Shown in pieces: positions 25,352 to 36,837 of a stretch of 64,000 bases of DNA. The notes under the pieces are model-generated. The model was not told the DNA's origin. It did not search any database and was given only the letters and a program-made list of their open reading frames with translations. The stretch is from Cephalotus follicularis (Eukaryota; Streptophyta; Magnoliopsida; Oxalidales; Cephalotaceae): positions 248,001 to 312,000 of the forward strand of contig BDDD01000877.1 of NCBI GenBank assembly GCA_001972305.1. The letters run 5' to 3'. The position numbers and the translations under genes were made by a program. Numbering within the stretch: position 1 is the first letter of the stretch; every line of letters starts with the position of its first letter.

Positions 25352-27579
25352 TGTTAGATATAGTGACCCGACAAGCCATTAGATGGGTTGTCATATTATA
25401 TCTTATCTTGTATGAAACAATCTTATTCTTTGTATATATGATGTGTGCTAATTTTGTTATGGCTATATCACTTGTGTTTTATCACTAAATTGAAATAGTT
25501 TATTATTTACCTGTTTACACTTGTGATGCCCTGACATAAGGTTGGATGCCTAGCATGGAGGTTGTGAGATTGGTTATCTTATTCCTTATGTCGAATTAGT
25601 TCCAAGTCAAAGGTTCACTTTGTGGGCATTAGTGAACCGAATAGACTTGCGCGTATGTTGCCTGCTCATGGAATTCGAGGATGGATTCTCTAACTACCAT
25701 CTGTGTTGGACACTAGGGCAAATACGGGGTGCACGCTGGGAGTGTGTACACTGAACAGGACCCGCGTAGGAGACACTATTTGGATAGTCGCTATTCTCGT
25801 GTCATTAGTGACTCCTACTTGTTGCGGTTGTGTATAAGTGATTATCACTTAGCGAGTTCTCAAACTCGTCTTATCCTTAGACCTGAGCGACTACTCTATA
25901 TTGTATGGAGACGGTTATGCTTTGATCTTCACCTTACCCAGTCCTTGCGCAGGGCTGAAAATCGGGTGGTCTTTGAGTATGATCGAATCTATACGAATAT
26001 AAGTGAGTGCGTAATATGGGATTGTCATACCTGAGCGAAGGTGATTGGCTCTATTATGATTTGATTATACTTTGGACTTATGAAATCCTTGTCCAAGGTT
26101 GAGGTACACTGGAAATTAGATTTTCAGAGAGTTTTCCAAAGGTCCTAGTAATGATCAGATATTTTAGCCATTGAGGTATTATCCAAGGTTGACACATATC
26201 ATTACCCTAGACCTTAATCGGGGCCAAGTATGACAAGGGATTATAGTACACGTGAACCGACAACTTAGAAAATCTAGGGTTAATGTGGTGTGCAATAAAT
26301 TATGAAAAAATTAATTAGATTGATTTTCCATCCAGATAATATTAGATATTATTTCGAGAGCATTTTAATTGGTCTAGGACCATTTAGAATGGCTAAACCA
26401 AACCCTAGGGGTATTTCGGTATTTTATGAACACCTCCAGTTTTAAACAATATTTTATAGGGTCCCTGCCCATTAATGATTAGTTCTTTAATATGTTGGAC
26501 GTATTAAGTCTTGGTGTCAAATATCGGTTATGTGGATTTTGCATTTTGTGGAAACACATTTGTTTGATCTTACTTAATCAATATTAGAAGGGATTAAATA
26601 AGTTGGACCTATACTCAAAATGCTTTATATACCAGTCAATGCGTCGACGCCTTCTGGGAAAGCGTCGGCGCATTCCTTTAGACAAAGCGTCGACGCATTC
26701 AGGGAAGCGTCGACGCTTAAGGCTTATATAGCGTTGATGACTTTTAGAAAGACGTCGACGTTTAGTGCCATGTAATCCATAAGCGTCGACGCTATTGTTG
26801 AAAGCGTCGACGCTTAGCGCGGGTTGTGCAGCCTGTGTATGATCTCACTTCATGGGCATGTTTTCTCTCACATCTCCAGCAGTTTTCTCCCATCAATACA
26901 CGTTATGGAAACATGGGGAACGTGGCTACAGACACCCTGGGAGTGAGGACCGTGATCCCATGTTTGTGGGAGAGTGGGAGAGAGGGAATGTGGGCTGGTG
27001 AGAAGCTATTTGTGCATAAAATGTTTCAGTTTTTGGGGGTTGGTTTTTGCTAGGCAAAACGAGAAGAGTATTCCCTTTGCACTTCGATTTTCCTTCACCT
27101 ACAAACACCAAGAAATTTACTTATCTAGGGTATATTCTTTTTTATTGCATTAATCAAACTCAATTTTCCGTTTTATAAGTTTTGAGAGATAAAGAGAGAG
27201 TGCATAAGGAAACTGTTTTGTTTCTTCCTTCTGGTGTGTATCTGCTGGGTGCAGTAGCTGAACGTTTTGGAGGGTAGTAAAGAAGGAGTCTTCGCCAGCT
27301 AGTAGTGGCAAAGACGAAGGAGCCAACACCCGTAGGTATATCTCCTTGTCTCCCTCTCTAGTTCCCATGTTTGTGTGTCACCATTACTTGCTATGTTGAC
27401 ACCTATTCAACTCTTGTGTTGATGTGGTGATCCATGTGGCCTGTGATCAAGCCATAATGGACTATTTTTGCTTTTGTTGGGTGTTCTTCCGCTGCATATT
27501 TTGTTGTATAATTTTTGTTCTACACCCTTTGCACCTTAGTCCATTTATGGCATTGGAATTGGTTATTCCAATTCCTTCA
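25352..27579 (+). mobile_element. Copia 5' LTR
   Basis: This 2228-bp LTR starts TGTTAGATATAG and ends ATTCCTTCA. At 26641-26817 it has eight GCGTCGACGC-type palindromes, mostly paired with AAG...CTT flanks. A 101-codon open frame at 25729-26034 recurs in the 3' LTR, but that follows from LTR origin and it has no known domain, so it is not called a gene. Confidence 0.93.
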
Positions 27580-27580
27580 G

Positions 27581-27593
27581 TGGTATCAGAGAG
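27581..27593 (+). promoter_or_regulatory. Copia primer-binding site
   Basis: TGGTATCAGAGAG lies one base after the 5' LTR; it is complementary to the 3' end of initiator tRNA-Met. Confidence 0.9.
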
Positions 27594-28807
27594 TCTCACA
27601 TCGTCCTTAGTTGAATTTGTGCTATGAATGATGTACTGATTGAAAGTTTAATTTAAAGGAGTTGTTGTTTGGGTTAAACTTGATATTCAAAGTGCCTTGA
27701 TGAACTAGTTTATGAAATTGGATTTCATTGATAATTAATCTTGGAGATTATGTTAAATTGAGTTTTGAACATGTTTTGGAAACCTACATGGCGTAGAATA
27801 TGCTGGAAATGACTGGAATTGAATTTGCCTAATGTTCAAAACCAAGTTTCTGCAATTTTCGAATTGCAGAAACTGCCGAGGGGGTTAAAGCGTCGACGCT
27901 CACGTTTAAGCGTCGACGCTTGTTCAACTCTTTTCCCTATTGCGTCGATGCCTTGTCTTAGCGTCGACACTTGTTCAATTTTTGATTTTTCGCGCCTTAG
28001 AGGTAAGCGTCGACGCCTTTTGGGAAGCGTCGACGCTTTAGGATTATAAAAAAAAATTTTGTTTTTAATAAAATTGGATTTTATACATTGTGGCACTTGG
28101 AAAATCAAAATCATTGCTTGATTTAGTGGGAGTTTAACCAATATTGACAATCCTTAAATTAAATTTTATAATTAGTTATTATTTATGGCATGCGTTATTT
28201 TGTGGTTTTATTATATTGGATATAATATATGGCCCTAAAAGGACATTGACCTAGTTTATGGTTTTCTATGTGTGGATGAATGTTATTTATTTATTATTTT
28301 AAAGGTCTGTAATAAAGTGTCTGCATGCACTATTTATTTTTCCTTTCTTTTGTTATTTTTCCTTGTAATTTTAAATGTATTTTTCCTTTCAAAAATGTAA
28401 TGTACTTTTTGTAAAAGAAGACCTTGCAAGGAAAGATGGAGGAAAGGAGAAATGGAGTACAAGATTTTTGAAGGCCATGTATGCATGGTATTTGTTGTAA
28501 TAAATAGTTTTAATATCTTAACACCTAGGAAGTCCTAGTAGTGATTTTGGGCTCAAGTCACTGCTAATAATGTCCTTGCAAATCCATTGACATATTTTAG
28601 AAATATGTCCAAGGTGCATAAGATACACGTCTTGCATGCTAAGCCGTAATTAATTGTAATTGGCTAATACAACCAATGAATTAATTATTGGCTCGGTAAT
28701 TAAAATTTGAGACCGCAAATTCCCTCATTTTAATAATAAGTCTTAACGCAGGAACCCATGGAGTGGTTCCCCGTGGCCTTCCACGATTTTCATTGAGTAA
28801 TGTTCCT

Positions 28808-28848
28808 AAGTTGTTGGTTTGTCATGCCCTAGCTGAGGCTGACAACTT
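28808..28848 (+). other. Leader hairpin H1
   Basis: AAGTTGTTGG (28808-28817) pairs with CTGACAACTT (28839-28848), ten pairs including two wobbles, around a 21-nt loop (28818-28838) containing GTCATGCCCTAGCTGAGG. Confidence 0.75.
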
Positions 28849-28976
28849 GGGGATATTATGTCAACGTCGGTGTTGGGCACTGCAAAGGGTGACTATGTCT
28901 TAGCACTTGGACACGCCTACGTGTGGGTGTTAAAACTAGTGCATTTCAATGAAAATTGTGGGTACTTGACTTATCA

Positions 28977-29022
28977 AGATTCTGATGGTTTGTCATGCCC
29001 TAGCTGAGGCCATATTGAATCT
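28977..29022 (+). other. Leader hairpin H2
   Basis: AGATTC plus ATGG (28977-28988) pair with CCAT plus GAATCT (29010-29022), with a small internal loop (TG against ATT). The 21-nt loop (28989-29009) is identical to that of H1, although the stems are unrelated. Confidence 0.75.
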
Positions 29023-29087
29023 AAGGCTGAATAATATGATTGGATCTTGTATTGGATACAAATTGGCAAGAAAGCTACCCATTGGAT

Positions 29088-29126
29088 ATATTATAGTTTG
29101 TCATGCACTAGCTGAGGCTATAATAT
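29088..29126 (+). other. Leader hairpin H3
   Basis: ATATTATAG (29088-29096) pairs perfectly with CTATAATAT (29118-29126). The 21-nt loop (29097-29117) differs from those of H1 and H2 at one base. Confidence 0.78.
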
Positions 29127-29153
29127 GATTGCAATGGATTCCAATCCCCAATA

Positions 29154-29168
29154 GGAAGTTAGACTTCT
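29154..29168 (+). other. Leader hairpin H4
   Basis: GGAAGT pairs with ACTTCT (one wobble) around TAG. It is followed by the conserved block GGGATACGATTAGAATAGTGG-like sequence shared with the E leader. Confidence 0.6.
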
Positions 29169-32100
29169 CGAGTTCCATACGGGGGAATGGGATACGATTA
29201 GAATAGTGGGAGGAACCATAAACACTAAAGACCAAGTGTTATGGTTGTCATATATTAAAATTGGAATAAATGCTAACTCATATTTATATTTCCTTATCTA
29301 GGTTGCTAAAATGGCTTTATCAAATACAATGTCCTGTATACTTGAGACAAACAAACTTGAGGGGCCCAACTTCAACGATTGGCACCGTAACCTCAAGATC
29401 GTCCTTACGGCCAATAAAATGGCCTACGTGATGACTGGGGGGGCCTCCTTCACTGGGTGAAGATCCGACGCCCGAATAGAGTGAGCGACTAGCCAAGTGG
29501 CTAGAGGATGACGAGCAGGCTAGATGTCTTGCCCTTCTCAGGATGACACCTAAGCTTCAACGTTAGAATGAAAAGATTAAGACCTTATCTGCTATACTAC
29601 TCCACCTCCAGGAGATGTATGGAGCTGAGTCTAGGACTCAAAGGTTCAATCTATCACGGAAACTCTTTAAGGCTCAGATGCAAGAGGGAGCTTCAGTCCA
29701 TGAAAATGGATTGAAGATGATAGACATGATTGAGCAGCTAGCTCAATCAGGGTTTGTCATGGACCATGATCTATATGTAGATCTTATTCTGACGTCCCTT
29801 CCTAAGTCGTTCTCACAGTTTTTGGTGAACTTTCACATGAACAAGATAGAGGTAACTCTATATGAGCTGATTGCTATGTTGAGGACGGCTGAGGCCGATT
29901 TTGACTCTGGGAAGTCAAAGACCCACTCCCTACTTCTTCCTTCTTCTAGGTCTGCCCAAGGAAAGGGCAGTGTCTCGTCTTCCTGTAAAGGGAAGGGCGT
30001 GCTCATTCCTATTAACACAAAAGGCAGGGGTAAGAAGAAGCAAAAGAAGAAGAAGGGGAAGCTTTGAGCTAGTGGGAGTGTTGCCAAAGATTGGATGAAG
30101 AAGTTAGCTACTGAAGGTGCTTGTTTCCAGTGCGGTAAGACCGGGCTCTGGAAAAAGGATTGTCGTGTTGCTGTTGCTGCTGTCTCTGCTGATAACCCGC
30201 ATGGTGCGAGTACATCAGGTATGTTCATGATTGAACTTAACCTAGCTTTGAATAGCAGTTATTCATGGGTATTAGATACTAGATGTGGAACTAACCTTTG
30301 CAATTCATTGCAGGGACTAAGAAAAGTTAGAAAGCTTGGAGATGGAGACCTGGACTTGAGGCTTGGTGATGGATCTAGGATAAATGCTCAAGCTGTTGGA
30401 ATTTGTGATGTGAATTTATGTAATGGTTATGTATTGACATTGGATCCTTGTTATTTTGTGATGAATATGCTACGGAATATTATAAGTGTTTCTCACTTAT
30501 GTGGTATGGGCTTAGAGCTTAAATTCCAAGACATTGGATGTTATATATATTCAAACAATGTTTGTGTTGGTAATGGTGTTATCAACAATGGATTATATGT
30601 CTTAAATACTTCACAATAAAATATCTTGTCCATTAAGCAAAGTAATAATAAGAAAAGACAAAGAGAAACTGATCTAAATAAAACCTATAGTTGGCATTGT
30701 AGACTTGGTCATCTTAGTGATGCTAGGCTATCACAGTTGGTTAAGGATGATCTCCTTGATATCAAGGACTTAGAGTCCTATCCAACTTGTGAATCCTGTT
30801 TATTGGGAAAGATGACCAAATCACCCTTCTCTGGTCAAGGAGAAAGGGCTATGGACTTACTGGGCTTAGTCCATACTAACGTATGTGGTCCTATGTCAAT
30901 CAGTGTGCGAGGTGGTTATATCTACTTTATAACTTTTATCGACGATTTATCTAGGTATGGTTATGTGTATTTGATGAAACACAAGTCAGAATCCTTTGAG
31001 AAATTTAAGGAGTTTAGACTTGAAGTAGAAAAACAGACAGGTAAATCGATTAAAATACTTCGGTCGGACCGAGGTGGTGAATACTTGTCAGCTGAATTCC
31101 TAGGTTATCCTAGATATAACGGAATTCTATCTCAGTGGACTCCTCTTGGAACACCATAGCATAATGGTGTGTCCGAAAGGAGGAATCGGACTTTGTTAGA
31201 CATGGTTCGATCGATGATGTCTTTTACAGACCTTCCTACCTATCTCTGGGGTTATGCCCTAGATACAACTGCTTATATCTTGAATCAGATTCCTTTAAAA
31301 TCTGTGCCTTCTACTCTATAACAGGTATGGTTAGGAAGGAAACCCAGCCTAAGCCATTTGAAGGTTTGTGGCTGTCCGGCTTATGTCAAGAGGCTTGACT
31401 CAGATAAGCTGGAAGCACGGTCGGACCGTTGCAGGTTTGTGGGGTATCCTAAAGAAACTAAATGATACTATTTCTACCACCCTAGCGAGCAAAAGATATA
31501 TGTTTCACGAAATGCTGTGTTCCTAGAGAAGGAATATCTTCTTGAAGGAAACAGTGGGAGTAAGGTGGAACTTAAGGAGTTGCCACAGGTAGAAACCACA
31601 CAGGAGATGGAGGAGTTGGAGGTTAGACCTTCAATAGACACAGCTGAGATTGGATCTCAGGCTGAGAATGGTTCTCAGTTAAGCAAACCTCCTTTGAGGA
31701 GATCAAGAAGAATCCCATTAGCACCTGAGAGGTAGGGCTTCCTTATTGATGGTACTGATGAGATAAACGTCATTGAAGATGATGAGCCTGCCAGCTATCT
31801 AGAGGCAGTGCAAGGCACTGAATCTGAAGCATGGCTAGGAGCCATGAAATCTGAAATGGATTCCATGTACTCCAACCAAGTTTGGAATTTGGTTGAAGCA
31901 CCCGAAGGCATAGTGCCTATTGGCTGAAAATGGATCTTCAAGAAGAAGATGAATGCAGATGGAAAAATCGAGACTTATAAAGCTCGATTAGTGGCGAAAG
32001 GGTATAGGCAATGACATGGATTCAACTATACTGAAACTTTCTCACCTGTCGCCATGCTTAAATCCATTAGGATCTTTCTTGCTATTGCCGCTCATTATGA

Positions 32101-32430
32101 TTATGAGATATGGCAAATGGATGTCAAGACGGCATTCTTAAATGGACATCTTGAAGAGGATATTTATATGTCCCAACCTGAGGGGTTTTCATCTTCCAAG
32201 CACCCTCACAAGGTGTGCAAGCTCGAACGGTCCATTTATGGAATAAAGTAAACATCTCGTAGTTGGAATCTATGTTTTGATGAAGTGGTCAAAGCTTTTG
32301 ACTTCGTTCAAAATGTAGATGAGCCCTGTGTTTATCGAAAGTAAGATATCACTTTCTTAGTGCTATATGTATATGACATCCTACTCATTGGGAATGATGT
32401 AGGGATGTTACAGTCTGCAAAGATATGGCC

Positions 32431-32860
32431 TGTTGACGATTAAGTCTCAATCCTTGTTTTGATGATAACATATTTGCATCTAACTAAGTTACTTGATGTG
32501 CAAGGAATTACAAGTTGAATATCAAAGTCTAAAAACCAATCTGCAGAAAAAGAAGTCGACTCCTTTCCATATAGCATCGACGCCTTTTGTAACAGAATTA
32601 ACTGCAAAGAAAGCATCGTCCTCCCAGTATAGAGATCGGCGTCCGTACCAAAAGAAGTCGACTACTTCCAGAAGACGTCGACTACATTAAAGAAGACATC
32701 GACTACTTCAGTGATAACATCGACGCACTTAGCCACTTTCAAGACAGAAGCTACTGTATGAAAATGCACTCAAAGACATCGATCCTTAAACAAAAGACAT
32801 CGACGTCCAAGTAAAAGACATCGACGCCTTTCAATAGAGATCGACGAGTGTTTTATTTCA
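32431..32860 (+). mobile_element. Short solo LTR, copia (Sirevirus-like start), 430 bp
   Basis: It starts TGTTGACGATTAAGTCTCAATCC, like the LTRs at 38218 and 56363 (TGTTGACTTTGAGTCTCAATCC; quoted in part), and ends TTTATTTCA. The target duplication TGGCC is at 32426-32430 and 32861-32865. It contains about ten GTCGACTNC / CATCGACGCC-type words in 430 bp, the densest cluster in the window. Confidence 0.85.
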
Positions 32861-33664
32861 TGGCCAACTAAGAATTTTTCCATGAAAGATTTGGGAGAAG
32901 CCACCGATATACTGGGTATTAGGATCTTCAGGGATAGATCCAATAGGTTGCTTGGGCTTTCCCAAAGTCAGTACATCAGCAAGGTGCTGAAGAGGTTTAG
33001 CATGGAGAATTCCAAGAGAGGCCTATTGCCAATAGGTGAAGGAATTCATCTTTCTGGAAAAATGTCTCCTTAGACATCTGAAGAGAGAGCACGCATGAGT
33101 CGGATACCTTATGCTTCAGCAGTAGGGTCGATCATGTATGCCATGTTATGTACTAGGCCTGATGTCACACTTGCCCTGGGTATGGCAAGTCGTTTTCAGT
33201 CTGATCTTAGTGAGAAGCACTGGGAAGTGGTCAAGGGGATCCTGAAGTACCTTAGGAGGACTCAAGATATGTTCTTGATCTATGGAAAAGATAGTGCGCT
33301 GAAATATGAGGGCTTTACAGACACCAGTTTTGATAGTGATCTGGATGATCACAAATCTGTCTCTGGGTACATTTTTGTACTTAATGGTGGAGCTGTGAGC
33401 TGGCGCAGTTCAAAGCAAGGGAGTATTGCAAATTCTACCACAGAAGCCGAGTACATAGCAGCCTCAGATGCTGCCAAGGAGGGTGTGTGGATGCGCAAGT
33501 TCATTATTGAACTAGGAGTTGTTCCATCCATTATTAGTCCAATTGTAATATACTTTGATAATAATGGGGCTGTAGCACAAGCCAAGGGACCACGGTTTGA
33601 CCAGCGATCCAAACGCATCGAGCGGCGCTATCATTTGATCCGAGAGATTATTGGTAGGGGAGAT

Positions 33665-36662
33665 TGTAAGAACCGCAAATTCAATTTCGTGTACATTGTA
33701 ATAAGGATAAATAAAATGTGCACTTATTTGAATTTAATGTCCAATTATTGCAATTTGTGGTTAATAATTGCTTGGAATGAATTGGGATGCAAATTGCTAG
33801 AAATCCACTTAAGAAACCCTAATTTGACCTTGACAGCCGACTGACACAGGGTATCAGTCGACTGCCTGCTGCGTACAGTCGACTGCCCCATGAATCCAGT
33901 CGACTGGAAAATCGACAGAACATGTGTCTGTGCAGGTGTAAGACTGAGCTTGGGTGTGACATGCGTAATGACAAGTGTCGGGGGCATGCACAAACGTCCA
34001 TGACATGCAAAGATAACCCTTGCATGTGCTCTGCAATGACAGACCTGTACCTGCAAGAATCAAGAGAGAAAAGGATAAGAAAACAAGTGCATGTGAGGGA
34101 GAAGGAAATGTGGGAAAATGGAGTTGAATAATCTGGCGAACTCAAGGGCCTATATCATCTGAATGTGAGGATATTGTGAGTGTTAGAAACACTGTAAAAT
34201 GAGGGAATTGCTGGGGAATTGAAGGAACTTGCATAAAGAATTGGAAATTGCATGCTTGAAGTTGGAGACTTGGAGAGTGAGTGAACAAGGAACTCAAGCT
34301 TGTGACTCTTCCTGGTAAGTTCGAATTCAACTCTCTGTGTTGTTGTAATCTGGCAGTAAGAATAGAGGAATGCTTGATCTTCTGCAACATAATTGATTAA
34401 ACATCTTCTAGGATTTATGGAAGTGATATGCAATATGGCACATTAGTTCAAGTAAATGAGTATGCAATCTCTAAATTGATTAGAAGGTTGTTGTTAGTGC
34501 CATGATAAGCTGCTGAATTACTCATGAATATACAGATATACCTACTGATCCCTAAGAGGAAATGACTTAAGATAGTGGATAAATGCATAAAGGTGATAAA
34601 AGGGAATTGATATATGCTTAATAACTAATGAATTAAGCTACCAATTGGAATGGTTATGAATGATTACTGAATCCACTGAAACTGATTGCATGTATTCATA
34701 ACATACATGTTTAGATTGTAACTTGCTGAGATTAAAAGGATTGGATTGAAGATTGGTTGGAAAAGGCTTGGAAGCTTTAAAGAGAAAGATCACACAATTG
34801 ATCTTGGGATAGCAAATTGAGGTAGGGGTAGTGTTATGTTTTGGAAGATATGATCATGCATGACTTGTATGTTACTTTCTACTTGCATTGAATTGATTTG
34901 GCATTGAATTGCACTACACTTTAACTGTTCTGCCTACATTTCTGGGCAAGAACAGTCGACTGCCATTGAAAGCAGTCGACTACTCAACCCCAACAGCCGA
35001 CTGGTTCTTAAGGCAGTCGACTGTTCTGGGCTGGAACTGCATAATGATCACTGATTTGCTACTGTTCTTGCATTGTTATTGCTTGTATATGTTACCATTA
35101 TAAGGCACATACTGTATGGTGTTAGATAACACCATTACCACTGATATTTCACTGATTGAACAGATTTTGTGTCATATGCACAATTTACGGTTCGAACACC
35201 ATTTCAAGTGAATACTATGATTTACATAAACTACTGTTTTGTATAACATTACTATATATACTACTTATGTTAGTATATACCTACTGTTTGGTGCTTGTTA
35301 ACACCATTGATACCTATATTTCAATGATTGATCGAGCTAAGTACTATATGTACAAATCATGGTTTAAACATCATTTCCAATGGAACTATTGATTACAAAA
35401 CTACTGTTTTGATTTATGTTACCGTATATACTATTTATGTTAGTTTATACCTACTGTTTGGTGATATGAACACCACTACTACTGAAATTTTCAAGATTGA
35501 AACCCGTTTTTGTCCTTATACCAAAATAATGATATTTACAAGGAATACTGATTTCCATTACTGATTTAACAACTATTGATTTGTGAAATACTGTTTTCAC
35601 CTACTATTTCAGATTCTAATCAACTGTGTGCTATATGCACGATTATGATATTACTATCACTTTCAAAAGAACGTTTATTGTTAAAGAACCACTGATTTTC
35701 CTCCAACATGAGAGGCAATTACTGTTTGTTTCCAAATTGGAAACCACTACTGTACTGATATCGTTTCCTCGTATGAGAAGCACGATTACTGAAATGTTTT
35801 ATGTTTCTAAAAGAAACGCTTGATATTGAATATTACTTATATATGTAATATTATTACTGATTGTACTGATTGAATTGATTGTCTATGCTTACTGCCGTAG
35901 TCGAGTGATGGCAGAAGTCACTGACTACGGAGGTGATCCTGCGTGCCAGGAGTTGGCCAGGGCACCCACCATACTGATCTGCATTGCAGACCCTGTACTG
36001 TTATCTGCCCGCTAAATGCCGACAGCACTGTTGCCTTCTATCATCAGCGGAGTTGGGGTGATAGCTAGGTGGTTCGACGTAGGCTAGGGGTTAGCGACGT
36101 CTTGAGCCCAATACTGGTCTTCGGACGAACCACTGGACTGAATTGATTGTACCCTTGTGTGGTATGCTTGCTTGTGGATTGTTTATGGCCACTTGGCATG
36201 ATTGCTTATATATATCGGCCATCGAAATGTTATTTTTATATAAACTGTCATACATATTGCATTCATATATTCCTCTGCATACATTATCTTCCTGCTTAGC
36301 CAAGTGAGGGCAACGGCTAACCCCCCTACAGTTTCAGATTAAGCGAAGACTGGGAGTTGTGGCTGAAGCTTGGAGAGCGTCCACTTCTGTCGCTTAAGGT
36401 TGTTATTTTCTTTTGATGTATGGTAATGAATGAATGAATCATACCTCGTTTATGTTGTTTTCCTTATGTTAAGGATAATGTTGAATTATAACCGCACGTA
36501 GTATGGGATGCGTGCGGATGGCTTGTAATTTTATATTTCGGCTTATTGACTGCTTCCGCATATTGTTTAATTACTGTTGAATGAAATACTGGAATTTATG
36601 TTAATATTGATATCACCGTATATGTTGTCTAACGGTAAGTGAATGAAAAACGGGGTGTGACA
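33665..36662 (+). mobile_element. Solo LTR of gypsy family 2 (Tekay-like), 2998 bp
   Basis: It starts TGTAAGAACCGC and ends GGGGTGTGACA. The target duplication GAGAT is at 33660-33664 and 36663-36667, where copia RNase H resumes. It is homologous to the LTRs of the minus-strand gypsy at 36838-49310; shared words include GCACGTAGTATGGGATGCGTGCGG and GGCTAACCCC. It has CAGTCGACTG-type palindromes near 33840-33910 and 34950-35030, and a tandem repeat at 35108-35640. No internal region is present. Confidence 0.92.
35108..35640 (+). repeat. About 170-bp tandem repeat inside the solo LTR
   Basis: Three diverged units start near 35108, 35282 and 35450. Each has ACTGT(A/T)TGGTG, then AACACCATT/AACACCACT, then an ATTTCAATGATTGA-like stretch and TATATACTA-type sequence. 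The homologous region of the LTR at 46466-49310 (about 47300-47720, opposite strand) shows the same pattern, so the array belongs to the family. Confidence 0.75.
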
Positions 36663-36796
36663 GAGATGTACAGCTTGAGAGGCTCTCCTCAGAGGAGAAC
36701 ATTGCAGAGCCACTGACCAAGGCAATGGGCACCAAGGCTCTAGAGCATCATCGTGGAACGATGGGTCTAGGCTATAGGAGTTTATGGCTTGAGGGT

Positions 36797-36808
36797 CAAG
36801 TGGGAGAT
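36797..36808 (+). promoter_or_regulatory. Copia polypurine tract
   Basis: AAGTGGGAGAT directly abuts the 3' LTR start (TGTTAGATATAG) at 36809. Confidence 0.88.
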
Positions 36809-36837
36809 TGTTAGATATAGTGACCCGACAAGCCATT
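36809..36837 (+). mobile_element. Copia 3' LTR, first 29 bp
   Basis: This matches the first bases of the 5' LTR (TGTTAGATATAGTGACCCGA and on) up to GCCATT, where the minus-strand gypsy entered. The LTR resumes at 49316. Confidence 0.95.

Larger units (their letters stand above)
27580..29309 (+). mobile_element. Long non-coding copia leader
   Basis: About 1.7 kb between the primer-binding site and gag has no long open frame. It holds six more GCGTCGACGC-type words at 27889-28035 (outside the LTR) and four hairpins at 28808-29168. The same leader, diverged but colinear, follows LTR E at 23769-25107. Long structured leaders in retroelements often carry packaging, dimerisation or translation signals; which of these applies is not known. 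Confidence 0.85.
29310..36805 (+). mobile_element. Copia gag-pol region (fossil)
   Basis: Gag starts at 29310 (MALSNTMSCILETNKLEG) and includes a copia gag block at 29615-29930 and a Lys-rich tail followed by a zinc knuckle (CFQCGKTG) near 30120. Protease is at about 30260-30420 (WVLDTRCGTNLC). GAG-pre-integrase is at 30690-30830 (WHCRLGH...CESC). The integrase core is at about 30840-31350 (TFIDDLSRYGYVYL, LRSDRGGEY). Reverse transcriptase is at about 31830-32430 and from 32866 (MDVKTAFLNGHLEEDIYM). RNase H is at about 33095-33660 (TEAEYIAASDAAKEG) and its end is at 36668-36805. It is interrupted by two solo LTRs and about ten further breaks. Confidence 0.92.

Noticed and set aside
25729-26034. 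101-codon open frame in the copia 5' LTR, recurring at 49664-49945 in the 3' LTR
   Set aside because: Recurrence follows from the common origin of the two LTRs, the 3' copy is shorter, and no known domain is seen; most likely chance open frame.
26641-26817. Regularly recurring palindromes that look like a CRISPR array; the same at 10125-10285
   Set aside because: Repeats are only 10-14 bp, spacing is irregular, there are no cas genes, and the setting is a plant LTR retrotransposon.
29833-30228. Minus-strand 131-codon open frame opposite copia gag
   Set aside because: Antisense shadow of the Lys-rich gag region; composition (Phe-rich) reflects the complement.
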